Below are positions 8,492-19,126 of a DNA stretch of 64,000 nt, one piece after another. The first letter of the stretch is position 1. Every line of letters begins with the position of its first letter. The notes under the pieces are model-generated. The model saw only the letters and a program-made list of their open reading frames with translations, was not told the DNA's origin and did not search any database. Where the stretch lies: NCBI RefSeq assembly GCF_900109995.1, contig NZ_FOCB01000010.1, positions 124,001 through 188,000 on the forward strand. The letters are read 5' to 3'. The DNA comes from Pseudomonas sp. ok272. Lineage in GTDB: Bacteria > Pseudomonadota > Gammaproteobacteria > Pseudomonadales > Pseudomonadaceae. The position numbers were made by a program, and so were the translations under genes.

Positions 8492-8666
8492 TCAGGGTAA
8501 AAGGCTCTGGGACCTCTATCCCACACAGTTGCTGCGTGGTTATGCCGCACCCTCGGTGCTATGATCCGACACCTGCGCCGCAAAGAGTACAAACTCCCCG
8601 GCGCTTGTCTGGCCGCCCGTGATCGGCCTTGCGCCCACCGCAACTGACCTGATTAGGAGAATCATC

Positions 8667-9263
8667 ATGGCTTTCGAATTGCCGCCACTGCCTTACGCAC
8701 ACGATGCCCTGCAGCCGCACATTTCCAAGGAAACCCTAGAATTTCACCACGACAAGCACCACAACACCTACGTCGTGAACCTGAACAACCTGGTGCCAGG
8801 CACCGAGTTCGAAGGCAAGACCCTGGAGCAGATCGTCAAGACTTCCTCGGGCGGTATCTTCAACAACGCCGCTCAAGTCTGGAACCACACCTTCTACTGG
8901 AACTGCCTGGCGCCAAACGCCGGCGGCCAACCCACCGGCGCCCTGGCTGATGCCATCAACGCCGCGTTCGGTTCGTTCGACACGTTCAAGGAAGAGTTCA
9001 CCAAGACTTCGGTCGGCACCTTCGGTTCCGGTTGGGGCTGGCTGGTGAAAAAGGCTGACGGTTCCCTGGCCCTGGCCAGCACCATCGGCGCCGGCAACCC
9101 GCTGACCAACGGCGACACCCCGCTGCTGACCTGCGACGTCTGGGAACACGCCTACTACATCGACTACCGCAACGTTCGTCCTAAGTATGTCGAAGCGTTC
9201 TGGAACCTGGTCAACTGGAAGTTCGTGGCTGAGCAGTTCGAAGGCAAAACCTTCACCGCGTAA
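8667..9263 (+). CDS. sodB: Superoxide dismutase [Fe]
   Basis: The 198-residue enzyme starts [15 protein letters not shown] after a clear AGGAGA Shine-Dalgarno at 8655-8660. Metal ligands are visible: His in [11 protein letters not shown] (near 27), His in [11 protein letters not shown] (near 74), Asp and His in [13 protein letters not shown] (near 157/161). The sequence [10 protein letters not shown] and GSGWGWLV are typical of the iron form. It converts superoxide to peroxide and oxygen in the cytoplasm. A likely -10 TATGAT lies at about 8560. Gene order argO-sodB-bifA matches P. aeruginosa. Confidence 0.97.
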   Translation: MAFELPPLPYAHDALQPHISKETLEFHHDKHHNTYVVNLNNLVPGTEFEGKTLEQIVKTSSGGIFNNAAQVWNHTFYWNCLAPNAGGQPTGALADAINAAFGSFDTFKEEFTKTSVGTFGSGWGWLVKKADGSLALASTIGAGNPLTNGDTPLLTCDVWEHAYYIDYRNVRPKYVEAFWNLVNWKFVAEQFEGKTFTA

Positions 9264-9277
9264 GTCCGCTTGCTGTG

Positions 9278-9306
9278 AAAAACCCGGCATTGCCGGGTTT
9301 TTTTAT
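9278..9306 (+). terminator. Rho-independent terminator of sodB
   Basis: AACCCGGCATTGCCGGGTT forms a GC stem with a run of T immediately after (to about 9305), 15 bp past the sodB stop. Confidence 0.9.
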
Positions 9307-9600
9307 GCCCGCGCGCCCTGCCGCCAGACGGCACAATCGGTGTCGGTGCGCGGCTTGCCCTTGCCCCCGCGCCACAGCCGTCTACCATCAAGTTGGAAGA
9401 AATAGTGCGTGCAATGGCTCAAGTTGCGCAGGGTACCTACCGACACACTATTAATGAGCGCCTGCGACTGGTTACGAGCGTAATGAAACAAGGCTCGCAG
9501 ACGACGCCTGTGCGGCTTGAATGTCCCTTTGACTGCCATCACGGGATTGCTAATACTCATGGCAAATTGATGCCGCCCGCACGAAACAAGGAATTACCCT
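9307..9600 (+). other. Intergenic leader of bifA, no gene seen
   Basis: About 290 bp between the sodB terminator and the bifA start. I see no convincing coding frame, tRNA or repeat. It should hold the bifA promoter; AAGGA at 9588-9592 is the ribosome-binding site for the TTG start. Confidence 0.6.
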
Positions 9601-11652
9601 TTGAAGCTGGAACTCAAAAACAGCTTGTCGGTGAAGTTGCTCCGGGTCGTGCTCCTCTCGGCATTGATCGTCGGGGTGATCTTGAGCTGCGCGCAGATTG
9701 TGTTCGACGCCTACAAAACCCGCCAGGCCGTGGCCAATGATGCCGAGCGTATCCTCGACATGTTCCGCGACCCCTCGACCCAGGCGGTGTACAGCCTCGA
9801 CCGGGAGATGGGGATGCAGGTGATCGAAGGCCTGTTCCAGGATGACGCCGTGCGCAAGGCCTCCATCGGCCACCCCAACGAAACCATGCTCGCGGAAAAA
9901 ACCCGCGACTTGCAGCAGTCCGACAGGCGCTGGCTGACCGACCTGATCCTGGGCAAGGAACGCACCTTCACCACTCAGTTGGTGGGTCGCGGTCCCTACA
10001 GTGAGTATTACGGCGACCTGAGCATCACCCTCGACACCGCCACCTATGGCCAGGACTTCATTGTCAGTTCGGTGATCATTTTCATTTCCGGGGTCCTGCG
10101 TGCGTTGGCCATGGGCCTGGTGCTGTACCTGGTCTATCACTGGCTGCTGACCAAGCCACTGTCGCGGATCATCGAGCACCTGACCAACATCAACCCCGAC
10201 CGCCCCAGCGCGCACAAAATCCCGCAGCTCAAGGGCCATGAGAAAAACGAACTGGGGATCTGGATCAACACCGCCAACCAACTGTTGGAGTCAATCGAAC
10301 GCAACACTCATCTGCGCCGTGAAGCGGAGAACAGTTTGCGGCGCATGGCCCAGTACGATTTCCTCACGGGCCTGCCCAACCGCCAGCAATTGCAGCAGCA
10401 ACTGGACAAGATCCTGGTGGATGCCGGCCGCCTGCAACGCCGGGTCGCGGTGATTTGCGTCGGGCTGGATGACTTCAAGGGGATCAACGAGCAGTTCAGC
10501 TACCAGACCGGCGACCAATTGCTGCTGGCCCTGGCCGATCGCCTGCGGGCCCATAGCGGTCGCCTCGGTGCCCTGGCCCGCCTGGGCGGCGATCAGTTCG
10601 CCCTGGTCCAGGCCGACATCGAGCAGCCCTACGAAGCGGCCGAGCTGGCGCAAAGCATCCTCGACGACCTGGAAGTGCCCTTCGACTTCGACCATCAGCA
10701 AATCCGCCTGCGCGCCACCATCGGCATCACCCTGTTCCCCGAGGACGGCGACAGCACCGAGAAGCTGTTGCAGAAGGCCGAACAGACCATGACCCTGGCC
10801 AAGACGCGCTCGCGCAACCGCTATCAGTTCTACATCGCCAGTGTCGACAGTGAAATGCGTCGACGCCGCGAGCTGGAAAAAGACCTGCGCGACGCCCTCG
10901 GCCGCGAGCAGTTCTACCTGGTCTACCAGCCGCAGATCAGCTACCGCGATCACCGCGTGGTCGGCGTCGAAGCCCTGATCCGCTGGCAACACCCCGAGCA
11001 CGGGCTGGTGCCACCCGACCAGTTCATTCCGCTGGCCGAACAGAACGGCACCATCATTGCCATTGGCGAGTGGGTGCTGGATCAGGCCTGCCGGCAACTG
11101 CGCGAATGGCACGACCAGGGGTTCAGCGACCTGCGCATGGCGGTCAACCTGTCCACCGTGCAACTGCACCACGCCGAGCTGCCTCGGGTGGTCAACAACC
11201 TGCTGCAGATCTATCGCCTGCCGCCGCGCAGCCTGGAACTGGAAGTCACCGAGACCGGCCTGATGGAAGACATCAGCACCGCCGCCCAACACCTGCTCAG
11301 CCTGCGTCGCTCCGGCGCGTTGATCGCCATCGACGACTTCGGCACCGGCTACTCGTCGCTCAGCTACCTCAAGAGCCTGCCACTGGACAAAATCAAGATC
11401 GACAAGAGCTTCGTCCAGGACCTGCTCGATGACGACGATGACGCGACCATCGTGCGCGCCATCATCCAACTGGGCAAAAGCCTGGGCATGCAGGTGATCG
11501 CCGAGGGCGTGGAGACCGCCGAGCAAGAGGCGTACATCATCTCCGAAGGCTGCCACGAAGGTCAGGGCTATCACTACAGCAAGCCACTGCCGGCACGCGA
11601 GTTGAGTGCCTACCTGAAACAGGCCCAGCGCAGCCGCGCCGCCATCCTCTGA
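9601..11652 (+). CDS. bifA: Cyclic-di-GMP phosphodiesterase BifA (GGDEF-EAL)
   Basis: The 683-residue protein has two membrane helices (about 10-32 and 158-182) flanking a periplasmic sensor of about 125 residues, a HAMP-like linker, a GGDEF domain with the altered signature GGDQF (residues 329-333), and an EAL domain with intact EAL at 457-459, DDFGTGYSSLSYL and a conserved Glu in VIAEGVE. This matches BifA of P. aeruginosa (next to sodB), whose GGDQF is inactive for synthesis and which degrades c-di-GMP, promoting swarming and limiting biofilm. The start is TTG 9601, preceded by AAGGA. Confidence 0.93.
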   Translation: MKLELKNSLSVKLLRVVLLSALIVGVILSCAQIVFDAYKTRQAVANDAERILDMFRDPSTQAVYSLDREMGMQVIEGLFQDDAVRKASIGHPNETMLAEKTRDLQQSDRRWLTDLILGKERTFTTQLVGRGPYSEYYGDLSITLDTATYGQDFIVSSVIIFISGVLRALAMGLVLYLVYHWLLTKPLSRIIEHLTNINPDRPSAHKIPQLKGHEKNELGIWINTANQLLESIERNTHLRREAENSLRRMAQYDFLTGLPNRQQLQQQLDKILVDAGRLQRRVAVICVGLDDFKGINEQFSYQTGDQLLLALADRLRAHSGRLGALARLGGDQFALVQADIEQPYEAAELAQSILDDLEVPFDFDHQQIRLRATIGITLFPEDGDSTEKLLQKAEQTMTLAKTRSRNRYQFYIASVDSEMRRRRELEKDLRDALGREQFYLVYQPQISYRDHRVVGVEALIRWQHPEHGLVPPDQFIPLAEQNGTIIAIGEWVLDQACRQLREWHDQGFSDLRMAVNLSTVQLHHAELPRVVNNLLQIYRLPPRSLELEVTETGLMEDISTAAQHLLSLRRSGALIAIDDFGTGYSSLSYLKSLPLDKIKIDKSFVQDLLDDDDDATIVRAIIQLGKSLGMQVIAEGVETAEQEAYIISEGCHEGQGYHYSKPLPARELSAYLKQAQRSRAAIL

Positions 11653-11704
11653 GGGCGGCACATCGGCTAAAGCAGAACATTCCCCATCATGGCCCTTTAC
11701 AGGT

Positions 11705-11723
11705 AATGCGAAAGATTTGCATT
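11705..11723. promoter_or_regulatory. Putative Fur box upstream of icmP
   Basis: AATGCGAAAGATTTGCATT is a 9-1-9 dyad (outer AATGC/GCATT exact) and matches 13 of 19 positions of the Fur-type sequence AATGATAATCATTATCATT. It lies about 60 bp upstream of the icmP start, where Fur would block the promoter in iron-rich cells. Confidence 0.6.
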
Positions 11724-11781
11724 ATGTCGCAGTTTTGCGCACCCCGCGCCTGTCCATCACCACCCAAGCAGGATGTTCGCC

Positions 11782-13122
<1,341 letters not shown>

Positions 13123-13146
13123 TCAACCCGGTTCACCCCGGCCCCC

Positions 13147-13182
13147 TAAAAATGCCCCGACACGTTCGGGGCATTTTTTTGC
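13147..13182 (+). terminator. Rho-independent terminator of icmP
   Basis: AATGCCCCGACACGTTCGGGGCATT forms a strong stem followed by a T run, 25 bp after the icmP stop and 12 bp before the stop of the convergent toxin-like gene. Confidence 0.92.
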
Positions 13183-13193
13183 CTGCGCGAACC

Positions 13194-16100
13194 TCAGACC
13201 CGCAAGATGAACAACTGGGCCGCCGCGCCCTCGATCGGCAGGTGAATACCGCCGATCAGCATCACCAGGTTGTTACTGGCCTGTGCCTGACTGACCAGGT
13301 GACGGGTGGCCGTGTCCACCATGCCCAGCCGGGGTTCGACGTACTGGCGACCGTCGAGCACATTGCCCAGCACTCGCCGCAGCGACAACCAGAACACCTG
13401 CTCGCCACCCGCTCGCCTGAAGATCAGTTCGGAGACCGGGCTGAAGCCGGCGAGCATTTCGTAGTGGCTGCCCACCAAGCGCTCGGTCATCAGTTCCCTG
13501 AGGGCGCCATCGGCTCCGGAGGCCAGTGCCCGATGCAACAATGATTGGACCTCGTAGGTGCTCAAGTGCACACGATTGTAAGCGCCAGGCGCACTGTCGA
13601 TCAGCCAACTGCCATTGTGGCCCCGCACCGTGAGCGGCAGCATCGACAGTGGATCAGCGACCCCGCCTGCGCTCGCCATTGGCCATGAACGCCACGCCTG
13701 CAACGTACGTCGCAGGTCGATGATCCCCCACAGCGTCAGACCATCGGCGTTGAGGCGATGAAACAGGGCGCCGGCGATCTCCAACTGCGTGCTCGCGCTG
13801 AACGTTGGAAACGCGTCCGCCACATAGGCCCCCAGGCTCTTGTCGAACGGCAGCTCCATCGGATTCAGCCACCGCGACAGGCCGCTGTTGAATTCGGCCA
13901 GCCGGGGCTGCCCGAACAGGTCGGTCCACAGTAACTGCTCGTACTGCGCGAAGGTAGTGATGGGGTGGTTCGGATCAAACATCATGACCACCCCCGGCGG
14001 CGGCTCGCCACCGGCCGGCAGGACCGGATAAAAACGCTGGTCGATCTTGATGTACTCGCGCCCCAGCAGCCATTGATCACCGGCGATACGCCGGTAGATC
14101 CCCAACTGCGCCTGCTTGAGCTCAAGCTCGACGGGGTCGATGACCTGCCCCCAATTGACGAACTGTTCGGCGGGGGGGCGGACCGGACGCGCCGGTAGCG
14201 CAGGCGGCTGGCTCGCCCCGGCAATCGGCTCGACGGGGCGCGGGCGACTGGGTCCGGCAATCGGTTCGACGACGGGCGGCTGGTCGGGCCGCGTCACGAT
14301 CCCGCCGCCACTGAAGGCATGCGGTGCGTGCAGCCCCATGAGGCGCAGGCGCAGGGTTTCAAGGCTCACCACCCGGTACGGGTCGAAGGCCGTCAGGGAG
14401 GCACCGGAGCGCAAGTGTTGAACCAGGCTCAGGCCCAAATCAAGGTCCCGGTCACTGGGGAATACAAACGACTCAAACACCCGATTGGCCTGGGCCTCAC
14501 CCAGAAACGGATACAGGTCCCTCAGCGCGCGTTGCGGGGAGATCCCTCCCAACGCAGGCGCGTCGTAGTGCGTGCCAATCTCCCATTGCCCCATTGCGTT
14601 GCGGCGGATCGGTGAGTAATGCCTCTGGATCGGCTTGCGCATGTCTCGCACGCGCCAGGCCTCTTCAAAGCCCTCATCGAGGATCGAGTACCACTGCTGC
14701 CGTTCATTGAGGAAGTACTGCTTGGGCCCCGCCCCGTCCGCGCGCTTGAAATAGATCCCCTGGCTCTCCCACCCCGCTAGCGGTGTCAGGCCTTCGGGCT
14801 TTTTGGCCAAGGCCATCTGCGGGTTCAGCCGACGCACATCGGGCGCAATCCTTGGCACGCTCGCGCCCGGGCCCCGGGCCATCACCGAGCCGATGGCGCC
14901 ATCGGCCAACGCCCCGGTAAATTCCCCCAGCGCCCGGACGATATGATGCGCCACGCTGGCCCGATCCCCCAGGTTCGCGGCCTCCACCGCGTTGAACACC
15001 GAGATCAAGCTCCTGGCCAGGCCGATGGGCAGTGTCACGTGCACTGGCAAGACCATGGTCAGGACATCGAACACCGTCGTCGCGACGGACAGCCCGGTCT
15101 CGACATCGGTTTGCCCGGTGGTGGTGGCCTGTGCCGCCGCGTCATTGATCGCGAAATTGGCGGCGACTTCATAGGCGTCCTCAAACACATTGCCCGCGAT
15201 CCTGGCCATGCTGACCATCGAGACATCGCCGCGCCCCTTCAAGGTGGCCAACACCGAAGGCCGGGAAGCCAGTTCCACCCGGCCCACCAGGTAGTCACGC
15301 CAACGGCTGTTGTGCACAAAATCGCTCATCAAGCGTTCATTGACGTACTCATGAAAGACCCGGCCGCCAGGCGCCTGTGGCGTGTAGACCACAATCGTGC
15401 CCGCGCCCACCGTTGCCGGATGAAACAACAACACACCACGCACCGACTGGCCGCGCAGCTTCAAGCGTTCGACCACAATCCGATGGCCCTCGACTTCGGC
15501 CCGCTGGTCGCTGTCGACGGGGCTGTCCAGCACCGCCTGCACCCAGTTGAAACCACGGGCCAGCCGATCGACTAAAAAATCACCGTTGATCTTGGCTTCA
15601 ATCGCGTCCAGGCGCAGTTGCCGCTCCAGGACCCGGGCGAACGTGTGCTTATGCGCGAGGGCCGCCGCCGAGGTGATCAGGTTTGCCTTCAAGAAGTCCT
15701 GATAGCCCTGGCCGACGTTGACCGTGCGAATCAAGTTCTTGACCTGTTGCAGGGTCAGCCCTTCATACGCGCGAAGGGGTTCGCTGGCGCCCTCCGGCTT
15801 CAAGGTCAGCCGGGAGAAGTTCGTGAAGTTGAAGTCCAGGCTACCCAGGTTATCCAGGGCCAGTTCGGTCAATGTCCGTTGCCGGTGCACGTACAGCGCG
15901 GTGCTGGGGTCGCGAATGGTTGAGGCAGGCGCGCCGGGGGGCATGATCAGTGTCGGGAGATTAGGCTCTTGGGTGTGGACGATGATGTCATCGGGATTGA
16001 CCGTCAGGCCATGCTCGGACTCCAGCGCAATACGCAATTGCCGGTTGCCGTAGGTCAGCAGCTCCTGTCGGTCACTGAACTGGTCCAGTGAGGGCAGTCC

Positions 16101-17489
16101 CTCGGCCGGCCCCAGGTTGGCCAGTTCCTCACTGTAGTCAGAGAAGGCGCGGGTCCAGGCGTCGCGGTCCGCCGCCGACGCGTCCTTGAGAAAGGCCACC
16201 AATCGGGCCTGGCCACGTTTTCTGAGGCGGGCATGGAGAATCGCTTCGGTGCTGAAGGCGCGACGCAGATCGGTGATCCGGTCGAGCGCACGGGGCAGGT
16301 TCGCCCGGTCGGCGTGCTCGGCCCGGGCCTGATAGTGGGCGATGGTCGAGGCGCGGTTGTGTTCAATCAGTCGGCATTGCGCCTCGATGCCGTAGACCAG
16401 CGGTGAGTCCAGGCGCTCGGGGTAGCGCAGCAGGTCGCGCACCGCCGCCTTGCGGTGCAGCGCCAGCCCCTGCGCGTGATCCTCGTCGGCCATCAGTGCC
16501 AGCAGCGTGGCGACCTCGGTGCCATGGCGCAAGCGCCGATGCAACTCGCGATCAAGGCTGGCCAGGGCGTCGAACTCTTCCAGCCCGCCATTGGGGGTAA
16601 ACAACAGCACCAGGCCGACATTCTCGCTCGGCTCCACGGCGCGGGCCACCGGCGCCACGGCCTCGGCGTCCCATAACGCCTCGGAACCCGGCGGTTCCCG
16701 GGACGCCAGGATAAAGGCGCCGTGCAGGGCAAGCTCGTCGCCCTCACTGTCCTTGAGGGCCACCGCGTACACGCCCGGGCGATACCCGCGCAGCACCTGC
16801 CGGGCTGCCGCATCCGGATAGCGCAGCACTTTGTTGAACAACGATTGACCGGCCGCGCTGAGCAGGCCATCGCTCTTGAGCAAGGCCACCTCGGCGTGCA
16901 GTTGCCGGGTGCGGGATTCGATCAACCATTGTTTGTGGCTGCGGGCGTCAGTCGGGCCGCAGGGACGCGCCCAATAGGCGTCCACATACCGGCTGTAGCG
17001 CGCCGGCACGTCGCCGGCCATCTGATCGAGAAAGGCATCGAACGCGGACCCCGTGAGTGCGCGTTCGAGCGTCAGTTCGGCGCCCGCCTCGGGGCTGCGG
17101 TAGAACCGCGTGTCCGTCGCGGCGTAGTCTGCGGACTGCTGGCTAACGACGCGCTGAACCACGGCATCCATCAGGCTGGGCAGCAACGATGGGGCCTCGG
17201 CGTTCGCTTGCGGCACGCCGTCGGGCGCAGTGTCTACTTCGCGGTCGGCGCTCGCGGGCGACTCACCACGGTGGATGAAACTGCGCAGCAGGTCCAGCCG
17301 TGGGCTGAGGTCGGCAAAGTGTTGGTCGAAGGCCTGCTGCACAAAGGCATGGAAGGTGGGCTGTTGCGCGAAGCGCTCTGTCGCGTGCTGATCCAGAGCG
17401 GTGAGCGTGTGGCGCAAGGCAGTTTGTGCCGGGCTGTCGCTGGCATTCAATAGCGCGGCCAGTTCGGGTGATAAGGTCTGATTTTGCAT
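13194..17489 (-). CDS. Very large dermonecrotic-toxin-like protein (DUF6543-type), candidate polymorphic toxin
   Basis: The single 1431-residue frame has no signal peptide and no frameshift. Residues about 1-750 resemble the DUF6543/dermonecrotic toxin N-terminal region common in plant- and soil-associated Pseudomonas (YSRYVDAYWARP, QWLIESRTRQLHAEVALL, GYRPGVYAVAL). A hydrophobic helical stretch (about 793-835, TTVFDVLTMVLPVHVTLPIG) could insert in a membrane. After a Pro-rich linker with an imperfect repeat (VEPIAGPSRP / VEPIAGASQP, about 1066-1110) comes a 320-residue C-terminal region I do not recognise. The architecture suggests delivery by contact or lysis; activity is unknown. The gene is antisense to, and separates, icmP and its usual partner genes. 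Confidence 0.75.
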   Translation of the reverse strand: MQNQTLSPELAALLNASDSPAQTALRHTLTALDQHATERFAQQPTFHAFVQQAFDQHFADLSPRLDLLRSFIHRGESPASADREVDTAPDGVPQANAEAPSLLPSLMDAVVQRVVSQQSADYAATDTRFYRSPEAGAELTLERALTGSAFDAFLDQMAGDVPARYSRYVDAYWARPCGPTDARSHKQWLIESRTRQLHAEVALLKSDGLLSAAGQSLFNKVLRYPDAAARQVLRGYRPGVYAVALKDSEGDELALHGAFILASREPPGSEALWDAEAVAPVARAVEPSENVGLVLLFTPNGGLEEFDALASLDRELHRRLRHGTEVATLLALMADEDHAQGLALHRKAAVRDLLRYPERLDSPLVYGIEAQCRLIEHNRASTIAHYQARAEHADRANLPRALDRITDLRRAFSTEAILHARLRKRGQARLVAFLKDASAADRDAWTRAFSDYSEELANLGPAEGLPSLDQFSDRQELLTYGNRQLRIALESEHGLTVNPDDIIVHTQEPNLPTLIMPPGAPASTIRDPSTALYVHRQRTLTELALDNLGSLDFNFTNFSRLTLKPEGASEPLRAYEGLTLQQVKNLIRTVNVGQGYQDFLKANLITSAAALAHKHTFARVLERQLRLDAIEAKINGDFLVDRLARGFNWVQAVLDSPVDSDQRAEVEGHRIVVERLKLRGQSVRGVLLFHPATVGAGTIVVYTPQAPGGRVFHEYVNERLMSDFVHNSRWRDYLVGRVELASRPSVLATLKGRGDVSMVSMARIAGNVFEDAYEVAANFAINDAAAQATTTGQTDVETGLSVATTVFDVLTMVLPVHVTLPIGLARSLISVFNAVEAANLGDRASVAHHIVRALGEFTGALADGAIGSVMARGPGASVPRIAPDVRRLNPQMALAKKPEGLTPLAGWESQGIYFKRADGAGPKQYFLNERQQWYSILDEGFEEAWRVRDMRKPIQRHYSPIRRNAMGQWEIGTHYDAPALGGISPQRALRDLYPFLGEAQANRVFESFVFPSDRDLDLGLSLVQHLRSGASLTAFDPYRVVSLETLRLRLMGLHAPHAFSGGGIVTRPDQPPVVEPIAGPSRPRPVEPIAGASQPPALPARPVRPPAEQFVNWGQVIDPVELELKQAQLGIYRRIAGDQWLLGREYIKIDQRFYPVLPAGGEPPPGVVMMFDPNHPITTFAQYEQLLWTDLFGQPRLAEFNSGLSRWLNPMELPFDKSLGAYVADAFPTFSASTQLEIAGALFHRLNADGLTLWGIIDLRRTLQAWRSWPMASAGGVADPLSMLPLTVRGHNGSWLIDSAPGAYNRVHLSTYEVQSLLHRALASGADGALRELMTERLVGSHYEMLAGFSPVSELIFRRAGGEQVFWLSLRRVLGNVLDGRQYVEPRLGMVDTATRHLVSQAQASNNLVMLIGGIHLPIEGAAAQLFILRV

Positions 17490-17673
17490 GGTGGATGACT
17501 CGTTGGGATGAAGTGCTCATGCTGGCGCGCCGGCCACCCACGCTGGCGGTACATATGCATCGGCTGGCCTGAACGCGGAGGTGTCCACCAGCAAACGATA
17601 ATTCCTCTTATTCAAAGTCCGCGGCCCTGTTAGACTTTGCCCCCTTTGTTTGGCTCGTCTTCCAGGATCCCTG

Positions 17674-19095
17674 ATGCCTTCGCTGCCTCTTCGCCTGTCC
17701 GCACTGTTCCTGGCCCTGGGCCTGAGTGCCTGCGACGACGCCCCGCGCTTTACCCAGGCCGAGCCTGGCGAGGCGCGCTCCGGCGGTGCGGCAACCGTGC
17801 GCAAGAGCGATCAGAACGCCTTCTCCCTGCCCTCGGCCAACCTCTCGCCGACCCGGCGCCTGGACTTCAGCGTCGGCAACAGTTTCTTTCGCAGCCCCTG
17901 GGTGATCGCCCCGTCGACCACCACCGCCCGCGACGGCCTGGGCCCGCTGTTCAACACCAACGCCTGCCAGAACTGCCACATCAAGGATGGGCGCGGTCAT
18001 CCACCCTTGCCCAACGCCAACAACGCCGTGTCGATGCTGGTCCGCCTGTCGATCCCCAATGCCCCCGAGTACGCCAAACTTATCGAGCAACTCGGCGTGG
18101 TGCCGGAGCCGGTCTACGGCGGGCAGTTCCAGGACATGGCGGTGCCGGGTGTCGCCCCCGAGGGCAAGGTCCGGGTCGACTACGATCCGCTGACCGTACA
18201 TTTCAAGGACGGCACCGAGGTCGAACTGCGCAAGCCCAAGTTGGTGCTCAGTCAATTGGGCTACGGCCCGATGCACCCCGACGCGCTGCTCTCCGCCCGC
18301 GTCGCCCCGCCGATGATTGGCCTGGGGCTGCTGGAGGCGATCTCCGACGCCGACATCCTGGCCAACGCCCAGGCCAACACCAGGGACGGCATCGCCGGCC
18401 GGCCGAACCGGGTCTGGGATGACGCCCAACAAAAGACCGTCCTGGGCCGCTTTGGCTGGAAAGCCGGGCAACCGAACCTCAATCAACAAAATGTTCACGC
18501 GTTCTCTGGTGATATGGGCCTGACCACCCGCCTGAGACCGTTCGATGACTGCACCCAGACCCAGGTTGACTGCCTGCAAGCGCCCAATGGCAATGGCCCG
18601 GACGGCGAGCCGGAAGTCAGCGACAACATTCTGCGCCTGGTGCTGTTCTACAGCCGCAACCTGGCCGTGCCCGCCCGGCGTGACGTCAACGATGCCCACG
18701 TGCTGGCCGGCAAGAACCTGTTCTTCCAGGCCGGTTGCCAGGCGTGCCACACGCCCACGTTCACCACCGCCGCCAATGCCGCCGAGCCTGAGTTGGCCAA
18801 TCAAGTGATTCGCCCCTACAGCGATCTGCTGCTGCATGACATGGGCGAAGGGCTGGCGGATAACCGCCCCGAGTTCCAGGCCTCCGGCCGCGACTGGCGC
18901 ACCGCGCCGCTGTGGGGCATTGGCCTGACACAGACGGTCAGTGGCCACACCCAGTTCTTGCACGACGGCCGTGCCCGCAACCTGCTGGAAGCCGTGCTCT
19001 GGCACGGCGGCGAAGCGGCAGCGGCACAGCAACAGGTTTTAGCTTTTAATGCCGAGCAACGCGCTGCGCTGCTGGCCTTCCTGAATTCGCTTTAG
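17674..19095 (+). CDS. Di-haem oxidoreductase-like lipoprotein (DUF1111)
   Basis: Start ATG 17674 gives 473 aa with a lipobox LSAC at about residues 14-17. Two cytochrome c haem motifs are present: CQNCH (ACQNCHIKDGRGHP) and CQACH (GCQACHTPTF), and the C-terminal DMGEGLADNRPEF segment is typical of this family, related to di-haem cytochrome c peroxidases. It should be a periplasmic redox protein. An in-frame upstream start (17650) would put eight unhelpful residues before the signal peptide. It heads a cluster with the second imelysin and DUF1513 genes. Confidence 0.88.
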   Translation: MPSLPLRLSALFLALGLSACDDAPRFTQAEPGEARSGGAATVRKSDQNAFSLPSANLSPTRRLDFSVGNSFFRSPWVIAPSTTTARDGLGPLFNTNACQNCHIKDGRGHPPLPNANNAVSMLVRLSIPNAPEYAKLIEQLGVVPEPVYGGQFQDMAVPGVAPEGKVRVDYDPLTVHFKDGTEVELRKPKLVLSQLGYGPMHPDALLSARVAPPMIGLGLLEAISDADILANAQANTRDGIAGRPNRVWDDAQQKTVLGRFGWKAGQPNLNQQNVHAFSGDMGLTTRLRPFDDCTQTQVDCLQAPNGNGPDGEPEVSDNILRLVLFYSRNLAVPARRDVNDAHVLAGKNLFFQAGCQACHTPTFTTAANAAEPELANQVIRPYSDLLLHDMGEGLADNRPEFQASGRDWRTAPLWGIGLTQTVSGHTQFLHDGRARNLLEAVLWHGGEAAAAQQQVLAFNAEQRAALLAFLNSL

Positions 19096-19126
19096 CGCCA
19101 TTTCCCCACCTGAAAGGGAGCCCGAT

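Noticed and set aside
9393..9740. 115-codon frame in the bifA leader
   Set aside because: It runs into bifA in another frame and shows no family or hydrophobic features.
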